A DNA stretch of 64,000 bases from Rhodobacterales bacterium HKCCE4037. GTDB lineage: Bacteria; Pseudomonadota; Alphaproteobacteria; Rhodobacterales; Rhodobacteraceae. Location of the stretch: assembly GCA_015689645.1 (NCBI GenBank), contig WVSM01000007.1, forward strand, positions 168,630 to 232,629. The letters run 5' to 3'. Positions 51,776 through 61,273 of this stretch are shown here, one piece after another. Position 1 is the first letter of the stretch. Each line of letters opens with the position of its first letter. The notes beneath the pieces are model-generated. The model saw nothing but the letters and a program-made list of their open reading frames with translations, was not told the origin of the DNA and did no database searches. The translations under genes and the position numbers were made by a program.

Positions 51776-52772
51776 CTCGCAGACGCTCGGACCGCCGCCT
51801 GAGCAGTTCCACCACCGTCAGCAGTATGATCGAGATCGTCACGAGAATCGTCGCAGCCGCCAGGATGACCGGGCTGATCTGCTCGCGCAGGCCGGTGAAC
51901 ATCTGCCACGGCAACGTCTGCTGCCCGGCGGAGCCCACGAAGATCACCACCACGACCTCGTCGAACGAGGTGATGAAGGCGAACAGCCCGCCCGAGATCA
52001 CACCCGGCAGGATCAGCGGCATCTGGATGCGGAAGAAGGTCGTGACCGGGTTGGCCCCCAGGTTCGCCGCCGCCCGCGTCAGCGACCGGTCGAAGCCGAC
52101 CAGCGTCGCCGTGACGGTGATGATGACGAAAGGAATACCCAGCGCCGCGTGGGCCAGCACCACACCCCAGTAGGTGCCCTGAAGCCCGATGCGGCTGTAG
52201 AAGAAATACATGCCCGCGGCCGAGATGATCAGCGGCACGATCATGGGCGAGATCAGGATCGCCATGATCGCCCCCTTGAACGGCACGTGGGTCTGGCTCA
52301 GCCCGATGGCCGCCAGCGTCCCGAAGCCCACCGACAGCATCGTCGCCACCGGCGCGATCGCCAGCGAGTTTCTCAGCGGCGTCATCCATTCCTCACCCTC
52401 AAGCCCCCAGAGCTTGCCGACGATCACGCCCAGAATGGCGCCGATCAGGATGGGAAACAGATTGAGATTGCCCTTCCAAAGTTTCAGGACCACCGTGATG
52501 ACGGCGCCGATCACCAGACCGATCAGCAGGCCCCGCCACGGGTTTCCGGTTTGGCCGAAGAACTCCTCGTAATGCTGCAGGCTGTAGGCCTCGGGATCGA
52601 GCGCCAGCATCCCCGGCGTGAAGGTGAAGAAGTTCTCGGCGTTGAAGCTGAGCGGGATGATGATCAGGATCGGGGCGATCAGGAAGAAGAAGATCAGCCC
52701 GCACAGCACCCGGAACCCGTAGAACCAGACGCGCTGCCCGAAGGTGGCATAGGGGGGAAGTTTGGTGTCCAT
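51759..52772 (-). CDS. ABC transporter permease, PotC-like, with two extra helices
   Basis: 337 aa; PotC proteins are normally about 265 aa. The first helix (about 20-42) and the core (about 130-330) fit the spermidine/putrescine family, with the EAA loop as RAAANLGANPVTTFFRIQMPLILPG. Between them, residues 72-128 form an insertion containing two additional hydrophobic segments (RGLLIGLVIGAVITVVLKL and LFPILIGAILGVIVGKLWG). The insertion is absent from usual PotC. It pairs with the PotB-like gene six bases upstream. Last gene of the operon. Confidence 0.9.
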   Translation of the reverse strand: MDTKLPPYATFGQRVWFYGFRVLCGLIFFFLIAPILIIIPLSFNAENFFTFTPGMLALDPEAYSLQHYEEFFGQTGNPWRGLLIGLVIGAVITVVLKLWKGNLNLFPILIGAILGVIVGKLWGLEGEEWMTPLRNSLAIAPVATMLSVGFGTLAAIGLSQTHVPFKGAIMAILISPMIVPLIISAAGMYFFYSRIGLQGTYWGVVLAHAALGIPFVIITVTATLVGFDRSLTRAAANLGANPVTTFFRIQMPLILPGVISGGLFAFITSFDEVVVVIFVGSAGQQTLPWQMFTGLREQISPVILAAATILVTISIILLTVVELLRRRSERLRGLSPS

Positions 52773-52778
52773 GTCTGC

Positions 52779-54452
52779 TTACCCCAGCTTCACGTTGTCG
52801 ATGCCCACGATCCGGTCGTAGAGCCAGTAGAGGATGAGAACCACCGCCAGCAGGATCGAGCCGAGCGCGGCCGCGAGACCCCAGTTCAGGCTGGACGAGA
52901 TGTGGAAGGCGATCCGGTTCGAGATGAACGTGCCCGTCCGTCCGCCCACCAGTTCCGGCGTGATGTAGTAACCGATGGCGAGGATGAAGACGAGGATACA
53001 GCCCGCGCCGATCCCCGGGATCGACTGGGGGAAATAGACCCGCCAGAAGGCCGTCCAGTTCGTCGCGCCAAGCGATTTCGCCGCCCGCACGTAACTGGGC
53101 GGGATCGTCTTCATCACCGAGAACATCGGCAGGATCATGAACGGCAACAGGATGTGCGTCATCGCGATGATTGTGCCGAGCTGGTTGTTGATCAGCGCCA
53201 ACCGCGCATCGTCGGCGACCAGCCCGATCCAGACGAGGATATCGTTGATCACCCCCTGCTGTTGCAGCAGCACCTTCCAGGCGGAGGTCCGCACCAGCAG
53301 CGAGGTCCAGAACGGCAGAAGCACGAGGATCAGCAACAGGTTGGATGAGCGCGTCGGCAGGTTCGAAAGCAGGTAGGCAATCGGGTAGGCCAGCAGGATG
53401 CAGCTGATCGTGATGACACCCGACATGAACAGCGTGCGCCAGAACAGCAGGCGATAGATGCGCTGCTCCTCGGGCTGCTGCTCAACGCCCTGCGGCGTCA
53501 GTTGCAAGTCGACGGAGGTCAGGAAATAGCCGGCGGTGAATGGGTCCGAAAAGGCCTCAATCGTGCCCCATATCTGCAGGTTCATCCATTCTTCGTCGAT
53601 GGCCTCGAAAGCCTCGCGCGGGGTCATCCCCTCGAAATCGGCGACCGCCGGGATCGCCTCGGCGATCAGCTCGGCCATCGGGCCGTCGTATTCTGTCGCG
53701 TATCCGGCCGACAGGTCGCGGTAGAGCGCAAGGTAGACCGTGTTCCACGGCTCTTCGGCCATGGGGCTGTCGTCATCCTCGCTCTGGATCGTGCGGGCGA
53801 AGGAGCGATAGGCATCGGCAGCCTCGGGGAAGGCGTCGCGGGCGGTGGGCGACAGCTGGAACAACGTCCCTGCCCCCTCGACCTCGCCGGAATTCTCTTC
53901 GACCCAACTGGCCGCGCCCATCAGCGTGGCCCATGTCTCGGGCTCTTCCCAGGCGGCGTTCAGCGCGATGAACTGCTCGGCATATTCCTCGCCCACGTCG
54001 TCCACGCTGCGTCCGGTCTGGCGGAACAGCGAAGAAATGCCGGTCGTTTCATAGTTCAAGCGGCTGCCGAGGCGCGTGTGCTCGCGCCGCTCTGCGGCCG
54101 CCATGAAATCATAGGCCAGCGCGGCAAAGGTCGCGTTGTCCGGCACGTCCGACGGGTCCCATTCCTCCAGCGCCACAACGGTGCGCGGCAGGGTCTCGGA
54201 CACGATCTGGTTCTCGACCGAGCGGAACAGCATGTCCACGATCGGCGCGATGAAGGTGACCAGGATAAACACGAGAAGCGGCGCGATCAGCATCAGTGCC
54301 CGCATCTTCTGGGCACGCAAGGCACGAGCAAGCGATCGCTTCAGCGGGCGGCCATCGGCGGCAAGCATCGGTCCATCGGACCGCTCGGCATTGCGGATCG
54401 CGTTGTCCGGCGTCGCGCCTGTGAACTGGTCTGGGCCTGTTGCGTCACTCAT
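52779..54452 (-). CDS. ABC transporter permease, PotB-like, with a large periplasmic insertion
   Basis: 557 aa from the ATG at 54452 (ATGA overlap with the VOC gene); typical PotB is about 285 aa. One helix (about 51-73) is followed by about 255 residues (76-330) that are acidic, soluble and predicted periplasmic, and then by the usual permease core (335-557) with the EAA loop RAAKSLGATNWTAFWRVYFPQSIPG. The insertion contains many Asp/Glu residues and Trp/Tyr and shows no domain I recognise. It may form a fixed docking or ligand-binding domain beside the SBP. Confidence 0.9.
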   Translation of the reverse strand: MSDATGPDQFTGATPDNAIRNAERSDGPMLAADGRPLKRSLARALRAQKMRALMLIAPLLVFILVTFIAPIVDMLFRSVENQIVSETLPRTVVALEEWDPSDVPDNATFAALAYDFMAAAERREHTRLGSRLNYETTGISSLFRQTGRSVDDVGEEYAEQFIALNAAWEEPETWATLMGAASWVEENSGEVEGAGTLFQLSPTARDAFPEAADAYRSFARTIQSEDDDSPMAEEPWNTVYLALYRDLSAGYATEYDGPMAELIAEAIPAVADFEGMTPREAFEAIDEEWMNLQIWGTIEAFSDPFTAGYFLTSVDLQLTPQGVEQQPEEQRIYRLLFWRTLFMSGVITISCILLAYPIAYLLSNLPTRSSNLLLILVLLPFWTSLLVRTSAWKVLLQQQGVINDILVWIGLVADDARLALINNQLGTIIAMTHILLPFMILPMFSVMKTIPPSYVRAAKSLGATNWTAFWRVYFPQSIPGIGAGCILVFILAIGYYITPELVGGRTGTFISNRIAFHISSSLNWGLAAALGSILLAVVLILYWLYDRIVGIDNVKLG

Positions 54453-54907
54453 GCTGGGTCTCCGGCGCGCTGACGCTCTTCGGCGCGGGCGCGGGTTTCG
54501 ATTTCGTCGGGGGACAGCGTTTCGCGATGCGTGCCGATCCACCAGATATTGCCGCCCATGTCTTCCACGCCGCCGTCGTAATCGCCGTAGAACTGCATCG
54601 TGGGGGCCATGAATTCGGTGCCACCATTCTCGAGCGCCTTGCGGAACGTGGCGTCGGTGTCGGGCACGTGGACGTAGATGAAGGCGGGCCGCTCGAACCC
54701 GTCCGAGGCCTCGCCGATCAGCACCGACCCCTCGCCGATGCGCAATTCCGCGTTCCACACCTTGCCGTCGTGATGATGAAGGACCGGACGCACGAGGCGT
54801 GCATCGAACACGGTCTCGGCAAAGGCGATCACCTCTTCCGGCTTGCGGCAGATGGCAAAGGGCGTCACTTGCGCCCGATCGGGTGCGATCCAGTCGGGGC
54901 GGCTCAT
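54449..54907 (-). CDS. VOC-family (glyoxalase-like) protein
   Basis: 152 aa. Glyoxalase/bleomycin-resistance fold with paired beta-alpha-beta units: AICRKPEEVIAFAETVFDARLV at the start, PAFIYVHVPDTDATFRKALENGGTEFM and the C-terminal FYGDYDGGVEDMGGNIWWIGTH. It is of the PhnB-like VOC group. It lies between the DUF1330 and PotB-like genes with ATGA overlaps on both sides, so it is produced with the transporter. No substrate assigned. Confidence 0.85.
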   Translation of the reverse strand: MSRPDWIAPDRAQVTPFAICRKPEEVIAFAETVFDARLVRPVLHHHDGKVWNAELRIGEGSVLIGEASDGFERPAFIYVHVPDTDATFRKALENGGTEFMAPTMQFYGDYDGGVEDMGGNIWWIGTHRETLSPDEIETRARAEERQRAGDPA

Positions 54908-55194
54908 TCCACGCCCTCGACGACAAGGATCACGCTGTCGGCGGTGCGGCGGCGGATCTCGGCGACTTGCTGGTATTCGGGATCGTTGTAGGCGGCCATC
55001 GCGGCCTCGTAGCTTTCGAATTCGAAGACGACGTGGCGCTGGTGGGTCTCGCCCTCCATGACCTCGGCCTTGCCGCCGCGCACGATCGGTTTCGCACCGT
55101 GGCTCAGCAGGATCGGCGTGTCCTTCTCGACGTATTCCTTGTACGCCTCGGGATCGTTCACCGTGATGTGGCCGATGATATAGCCTTTTGGCAT
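54904..55194 (-). CDS. DUF1330 domain protein
   Basis: 96 aa, whole length a ferredoxin-like alpha/beta DUF1330 domain: KGYIIGHITVNDPEAYKEYVE at the start, GAKPIVRGGKAEVMEG and VVFEFESYEAAMAAYNDPEYQQVAEIR. DUF1330 proteins are small dimers of unknown function. It is inside the ABC operon, after the SBP hairpins. Confidence 0.88.
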   Translation of the reverse strand: MPKGYIIGHITVNDPEAYKEYVEKDTPILLSHGAKPIVRGGKAEVMEGETHQRHVVFEFESYEAAMAAYNDPEYQQVAEIRRRTADSVILVVEGVE

Positions 55195-55226
55195 GTGCCC
55201 CTCTGCCCCTCGTCGGTCGTCAGGTT

Positions 55227-55252
55227 GCCGGGGCGGACGACCCCGCCCCGGC
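55227..55252 (-). terminator. 10-bp hairpin between ABC binding protein and DUF1330 genes
   Basis: GCCGGGGCGG / CCGCCCCGGC, 6-nt loop. Together with a second hairpin at 55266-55282 it follows the binding-protein gene; probable attenuator or 3' stabiliser. Confidence 0.6.
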
Positions 55253-55265
55253 GTTTGTGACGGAT

Positions 55266-55282
55266 GGGCGCGCGAAGCGCCC
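55266..55282 (-). terminator. Second intercistronic hairpin after the ABC binding protein
   Basis: GGGCGC / GCGCCC with a 5-nt loop, 10 bp after the stop codon of the binding-protein gene. Confidence 0.5.
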
Positions 55283-55292
55283 TACCCCGCGA

Positions 55293-56405
55293 TTACTGGG
55301 CCAGCCACGCTTGGAAGCGTGCGTCCAGATCGTCACGATAGTCTGCCCACCAGAGGTAGTTGAACAGGATCGTGCGCTCGGCGTTTGCCGGATCGGTCGG
55401 CATGTGCGGCGCCATCTCGATGCCGAGATCGGCGTGGGTGCCAACCAGCGGCGCCGAGGAGGCGCGGGCCGGACCATACGAGATGTAGGCGGCCTGGTCG
55501 GCCAGACGCTGGGTGTCGGTCGCGAAATAGATGAAGTCCATCGCGCGGGCCAGACGATCCTCGGGCAGACCTTCGGGGATGACCCAGCCGTCGAGGTCGA
55601 ACACCTGCGCGTCCCACAGCATCGCAATCGGCTGATCCTGCTCCTCAATGGCGGAGAACAGACGGCCATTGTAGGTCGAGCCGATCACGGCTTCGCCGTC
55701 GGCCAGCGCCTGGATGGCTTCTGCAGCGGAGTTCCACCAGATCGTCTCGTCACGGATGGTGTCGAGCATTGCGAACGCCTGCTCGATGCCTTCCTCGGTT
55801 TCGAGCGTGTCGTAGAGGTCTTCCATTGCAACACCCGAGCACAGCAGCGCCCATTCGAGGTTGTTGATCGGACGACGTTCCAGCGTGCGCTGACCCGGGA
55901 AGTTCTCCAGATCGAAGATCGCGCAGATGTCGCTCGGCGTGTTGCCGTTCCACTCTTCCACGTCGGTCCGGTAGCCGGCGGTCGTCGAGTAGACGATCTG
56001 CGGGATGAAGCAGTCGGAGACGATCAGATCGCCGAAATCTTCGGTCGGCGTGGAGCCGTCGTCGCCGGGTGCCAGCATCTCGTCGTGGTCGATTTCCATC
56101 GCCAGGCCTTCGTCGCACAGACGGATGGCGTCGGATGCGACGACGTCGACGACGTCCCAGGTCACGTTGCCGGCTTCATCCATGGCGCGCATGCGCGCAA
56201 CGGCTTCGGGCGAGCTTTCGTCCCAGATGATTTCCAGGCCTTCGTTCATTTCGGCGTAGGGCTCGGAATAGGCGCGCTGCTGGCTGGTCTGGTAGGCGCC
56301 GCCCCAGGATACGAGGGTCATGGAATCCGCCATTTCCTGTGCGTGCGCGGAGGTGACGGCCAGTGCCGCACCGGTGGTCAGGAGCATAAGGCTCTTGAGT
56401 TTCAT
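55293..56405 (-). CDS. ABC transporter substrate-binding protein (spermidine/putrescine family)
   Basis: 370 aa from the ATG at 56405 (AAGGAG upstream). Signal peptide MKLKSLMLLTTGAALAVTSA, mature start near AQEMADS. PotD-family features: LTLVSWGGAYQTSQQRAYSEPYAE, WDVVDVVASDAIRLCDEGL, YSTTAGYRTD and IWWNSAAEAIQALADGEAVIGSTYNGRLF. Four cysteines in the mature part suggest disulfides, uncommon in this family. Ligand probably a polyamine-like or amino-acid-derived cation. Confidence 0.92.
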   Translation of the reverse strand: MKLKSLMLLTTGAALAVTSAHAQEMADSMTLVSWGGAYQTSQQRAYSEPYAEMNEGLEIIWDESSPEAVARMRAMDEAGNVTWDVVDVVASDAIRLCDEGLAMEIDHDEMLAPGDDGSTPTEDFGDLIVSDCFIPQIVYSTTAGYRTDVEEWNGNTPSDICAIFDLENFPGQRTLERRPINNLEWALLCSGVAMEDLYDTLETEEGIEQAFAMLDTIRDETIWWNSAAEAIQALADGEAVIGSTYNGRLFSAIEEQDQPIAMLWDAQVFDLDGWVIPEGLPEDRLARAMDFIYFATDTQRLADQAAYISYGPARASSAPLVGTHADLGIEMAPHMPTDPANAERTILFNYLWWADYRDDLDARFQAWLAQ

Positions 56406-56464
56406 AGTCAGTCTCTCCTTGGTTGGACTTCCGTTGAACGGGTTTGTCGGCCCCCTACGGGGCT

Positions 56465-57562
<1,098 letters not shown>

Positions 57563-57629
57563 ACCCCACTCCCCTGTTGTCTTTCGCAGTGTCTCCGGGA
57601 TTGCCCCGTGCCTGCTTTATCGGGCCAAA

Positions 57630-57658
57630 GACTAATCGCGGATCACCCCGAGGTGCAA
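57630..57658 (-). promoter_or_regulatory. Candidate promoter of the ABC importer operon
   Basis: On the minus strand TTGCAC (57653-57658) and TTAGTC (57630-57635) are 17 bp apart, about 70 bp before the TTG start. Pattern match only. Confidence 0.35.
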
Positions 57659-57708
57659 CCAAAGCCTTTTGGATGGTACAGTTCAAACCCAGATTTCCTG
57701 AATTTTAA

Positions 57709-57761
57709 GGGCAAATCCGGCCAATCAGGTGCGGAAAACGGCATTTTCGGAGGATTTGCCC
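57709..57761 (+). repeat. Nested inverted repeat upstream of the ABC exporter gene
   Basis: GGGCAAATCC (57709-57718) pairs with GGATTTGCCC (57752-57761); inside the loop GAAAA (57734-57738) pairs with TTTTC (57744-57748). About 65 bp before the exporter start. Confidence 0.5.
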
Positions 57762-57825
57762 CCGTCTTGTGCGCATGCTGCAAACGGCGTAACCCTTGCG
57801 CCAAGGCATGCACAGACCCGCGAGG

Positions 57826-59628
57826 ATGACCTCCATTGCCGAATTTCCCCCAGAAGCCGGACCGCGCGTGACCGACACTTCCGTTTCGAAAGGCCCCGAC
57901 GTTCGCCTCTGGCGCCGGCTGTGGTCCGAGCACATCCGGCGATTCTGGCCGCTGCTGGTGCTGGCCGTCGTGCTGATGAGCGTCGAGGGTGCCGCGATCG
58001 GCGCGTTTGCCTGGGCCGTGCAGCCACTCTTCGACACGCTCTTTTCCGCGGGCTCGATGGACGGCGTGGTCTGGGTCGCGCTGCTGATCGGCGGGCTGTT
58101 CGTGCTGCGCGCCACGGCGGGCTTCTTGCAGCGCATCCTCGTCGTGGGCGTTGGAATGCGGGTGGTCGCCAGCCTTCAGACCCGTCTGCTGAGCCACCTT
58201 CTGACGCTGGACTTGGCCTTTTTTCAGACGAATCCGCCCGGCGCCCTGATCGAACGGGTCAGGGGTGATACCACGGCGCTGCAGAACGTGTCGTCGAACG
58301 CCCTGATGTCGCTGGGACGGGACGCGATCACGCTGATCTCGCTCCTCGCGGTCATGCTGTACACCGATTGGCGCTGGACCCTGTTCGCAATGCTGGGTGT
58401 GCCGGTCCTGATCCTGCCGCTTCTGGCAGTGCAGGCCTTCATCAAGCGGACCTCGCGAATGGCGCGCGCGGCGGCGGCGGACCTTTCGACACGGCTCGAC
58501 GAGATCTTCCATGGCGTGCAGACCATCAAGCTCAACCGATTGGAGACCACCGAGCAAAACCGGTTCCACGCTGCCGTGCAGGCCTTCCTTCGCCCGTCGA
58601 TGCGCACGCGGATCGGCAGCGCGGCCAACCCGGCGATGATCGACATCGTCGCGGCACTCGGGTTCGTGGCCGTCCTCTACGTCGGAGGGCAGGACATCAT
58701 CGCGGGCGAGAAGACGCTCGGCGAGTTCATGTCTTTCTTCACCGCCCTTGGCCTTCTGTTCGAACCCTTGCGCCGCCTGTCGGGCATCGCCGCGCAGGTG
58801 CAGGCCGCCGGGGCCTCGCTGGAACGGCTCTACGACGTGCTGGAGACACACCCCACGATCCTGTCGCCCGATCCGGCCGAGCCGTTGGAGCCGGGCGATA
58901 TCGTGTTCGAGGATGTGCATTTCGGATATGGGGACGCGCCGGTTCTCAACGGTCTCAGCTTCACCGCGAAGGCAGGCCAGACCACCGCGCTTGTGGGCGC
59001 GTCCGGGGCGGGCAAGACAACCGTCTTCGCGGCGCTGACCCGGCTGGTCGAGGCGCAATCGGGCCAGATCCGTATCGGCGCGGTGCCCGTGAGCCAGGCC
59101 GACCTTGCCATATTGCGCAGCACCATCGCAGTGGTGGGGCAGGAAACCGCGCTGTTCGATGAAAGCATCCGGGCCAATATCCGCATGGGTGCGCTCGACG
59201 CGACGGACGCCGCCGTCGAGGATGCTGCGCGCGATGCCGAAGTGATGGATTTCGCGCAGGCCTTTCCGCAGGGCCTCGACACGGTGGTCGGGCCGCGCGG
59301 TTCGGCGCTTTCGGGCGGCCAGCGCCAGCGCGTGGTGATCGCACGCGCGATGCTGAAGGCCGCGCCGATCCTGCTGCTGGACGAGCCGACCTCGGCGCTG
59401 GATGCCCAGTCCGAGCGACTGGTGGGCGCGGCCCTCGACCGACTGTCGGAGGGCCGCACGACCCTTGTCATCGCGCACAGGCTTTCGACCATCCGCGATG
59501 CCGACAAGATCGTCGTGATGGACCATGGCCGCGTCGTCGAGGAAGGCACCCATGACGGCCTGCTGGCGGAGGGCGGTACTTACGCGCGGCTTCACGCGAT
59601 GCAGATAACCGGCGCCGAGGTTTCCTGA
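57826..59628 (+). CDS. ABC exporter, fused membrane and ATP-binding domains (MsbA-like)
   Basis: 600 aa from the ATG at 57826; an ATG at 57808 is an alternative. Residues 35-330 form six membrane helices of a type I exporter; residues 355-595 form the ATPase with Walker A GASGAGKTT, signature ALSGGQRQRVVIARAML, Walker B ILLLDEPTSALD and H-loop VIAHRLST. Homodimeric half-transporter, close to MsbA/lipid exporters in layout. Divergent from the PotA gene. Confidence 0.92.
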   Translation: MTSIAEFPPEAGPRVTDTSVSKGPDVRLWRRLWSEHIRRFWPLLVLAVVLMSVEGAAIGAFAWAVQPLFDTLFSAGSMDGVVWVALLIGGLFVLRATAGFLQRILVVGVGMRVVASLQTRLLSHLLTLDLAFFQTNPPGALIERVRGDTTALQNVSSNALMSLGRDAITLISLLAVMLYTDWRWTLFAMLGVPVLILPLLAVQAFIKRTSRMARAAAADLSTRLDEIFHGVQTIKLNRLETTEQNRFHAAVQAFLRPSMRTRIGSAANPAMIDIVAALGFVAVLYVGGQDIIAGEKTLGEFMSFFTALGLLFEPLRRLSGIAAQVQAAGASLERLYDVLETHPTILSPDPAEPLEPGDIVFEDVHFGYGDAPVLNGLSFTAKAGQTTALVGASGAGKTTVFAALTRLVEAQSGQIRIGAVPVSQADLAILRSTIAVVGQETALFDESIRANIRMGALDATDAAVEDAARDAEVMDFAQAFPQGLDTVVGPRGSALSGGQRQRVVIARAMLKAAPILLLDEPTSALDAQSERLVGAALDRLSEGRTTLVIAHRLSTIRDADKIVVMDHGRVVEEGTHDGLLAEGGTYARLHAMQITGAEVS

Positions 59629-59633
59629 ACCGT

Positions 59634-59692
59634 CTGCACGAAACCTGCACGCAATGCCCTCACCCCCTGCACGGGCTGCGCCAACCCTGCGC
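59634..59692 (+). promoter_or_regulatory. Phased CTGCRC direct repeats upstream of the DUF4173-RR-HK operon
   Basis: CTGCAC at 59634 and 59645 (11-bp period), CTGCAC at 59667, and CTGCGC at 59676 and 59687 (11-bp period again). The pairs read CTGCAC-N5-CTGCAC and CTGCGC-N5-CTGCGC. OmpR/PhoB-class response regulators bind such 11-bp-spaced direct repeats; one is encoded in this operon. Confidence 0.5.
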
Positions 59693-59747
59693 AATCGGCC
59701 TTGCGATCTTCTCTGCAACGAAACCCCTTCGAGCGGAGAAAAACGAC

Positions 59748-61262
59748 ATGAGCGGACAGTTTACCATTCGCGGCCTTCCCCGGCGCCTGACCCAGGACGC
59801 CTGGTGGCTGACAGATACGCCGAACCCGGCCCGCATCGACGCGCGCCCTATCCGCGGCCTTGGCGCGAAGATCTCGGACGGCAAGGCGGCGCTTCTGACG
59901 CTGCTGATCCTGATCGCGCTGGCCGATGTCAGCTTCTGGGGCCAGACACCCGGACTGTCGGTCGCCGTCTTCTGCCTCGGCCTGTCGGCGGCCATGGTGG
60001 CCTTCAAGCCTGTCAGGGCAACGCCCCGCGAATGGGCCTTTGCCATGGGCTTCGCACTGATCTGCAACCTGCCGGTGATCGAACAGGCGCAGCCCGTTTC
60101 GCTGGCCTTCAGCCTCGGTGGCATCGTGGTACTGCTGGGTTGGGTCGCACAGGGCCGCGTGATGCAATGGGGCGGCACGGCACGGCTTTTTGCCCGCGCC
60201 TCCGGCGCCGGCCTCGCGCTGCTGCCGCGCCGCATCAACGGCAAGGTGCGGGCGTGCCACACGCGGTCAGACTGGCAGGCCTTTGCCCGCGCCTACGCCC
60301 TTCCCGCAGCTCTGGCGCTGGTTTTCGTTGCGCTTTTCGCGATGGCCAACCCGCTGGCCGGTCGCGCCCTGTCGGGCATGGCCGAGGTCGGACCGCTCCG
60401 CCTGGACGCGATCCTGCGGATGCTGTTCTGGGGCGGGCTGGCCTGCGTGCTCTGGCCCTACCTCAACACCCATGCCCTGCGGCGGGACCCGTCGGCCTTC
60501 ACCCTGCCCGACCACGACCTCAGCGCCGGGTTCCTCAACCGCCGCTCGCTGCGCCTGTCGCTGGTCCTGTTCAATGCCATCTTCGCCGTGCAGACCCTGT
60601 CGGACCTGTCGATCCTGACCGGCGGTGTCAGCCTGCCCGAGGGGATGAGTTATGCCGAGTATGCCCATCGCGGCGCCTATCCGCTGATGGTGACGGCGCT
60701 TCTGGCGGGCCTTTTCGCCGCGCTGACCCACCGGCTGGTGGCCGAGGACAAACGCCTGCGCTGGCTGGTCTACGGCTGGCTCGGGCAGACGCTGGTTCTG
60801 GTCTGTACCGCTGCAATCCGGCTGGACCTCTACGTCGGGGCCTACGGTCTGACCCACCTGCGGCTCGCATCCTTCATCTGGATGGGCCTGATCGCCCTCG
60901 GCCTGGTGCTGGTGCTGTTCCAGGTGGCGCAATCCCGCCCGCTCGGCTGGCTGGTCCGCTGGAACGCGGCGGCCGCGGTGGCAACCCTCTACCTCTGCTG
61001 CTTCGTGAACTTCACCCATATCATCGCCGACCATAACCTCTCGGCGGACCTGCCGGACGGCCGCCTCGACATGCATTACCTGTGTGGCCTCGGCGAACAG
61101 GTGATCCCCGCGATGTGGGATTACGGCCCGGTCAATGACGCGGTCACTTGCGGCGCCGATGGCCGGCCCGCCGTCACCTTCCAGCCGATCGAGAGCTGGC
61201 AGGAATGGGGCTTTCGCCGCTGGCGCCTTGATGCGTATCTTACCGCCCACCACGACCTGTGA
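59748..61262 (+). CDS. DUF4173/DUF4153 membrane protein
   Basis: 504 aa; CGGAGAAAAACGAC upstream. About 10-12 hydrophobic segments with charged loops; the middle contains PYLNTHALRRD and the C-terminal third LRWLVYGWLGQTLVLVCTAAIRLDLYV followed by a soluble C-terminal region with several His. Fits the DUF4173 family, membrane proteins of unknown function often beside two-component genes. It is 11 bp before the response regulator, so it may be a sensor partner or a target. Confidence 0.82.
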   Translation: MSGQFTIRGLPRRLTQDAWWLTDTPNPARIDARPIRGLGAKISDGKAALLTLLILIALADVSFWGQTPGLSVAVFCLGLSAAMVAFKPVRATPREWAFAMGFALICNLPVIEQAQPVSLAFSLGGIVVLLGWVAQGRVMQWGGTARLFARASGAGLALLPRRINGKVRACHTRSDWQAFARAYALPAALALVFVALFAMANPLAGRALSGMAEVGPLRLDAILRMLFWGGLACVLWPYLNTHALRRDPSAFTLPDHDLSAGFLNRRSLRLSLVLFNAIFAVQTLSDLSILTGGVSLPEGMSYAEYAHRGAYPLMVTALLAGLFAALTHRLVAEDKRLRWLVYGWLGQTLVLVCTAAIRLDLYVGAYGLTHLRLASFIWMGLIALGLVLVLFQVAQSRPLGWLVRWNAAAAVATLYLCCFVNFTHIIADHNLSADLPDGRLDMHYLCGLGEQVIPAMWDYGPVNDAVTCGADGRPAVTFQPIESWQEWGFRRWRLDAYLTAHHDL

Positions 61263-61273
61263 GGCCGCGTCCC

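Noticed and set aside
57643..59718. A long minus-strand frame opposite the ABC exporter
   Set aside because: The plus strand encodes a full ABC exporter with Walker and signature motifs; the opposite frame has no recognisable domain.
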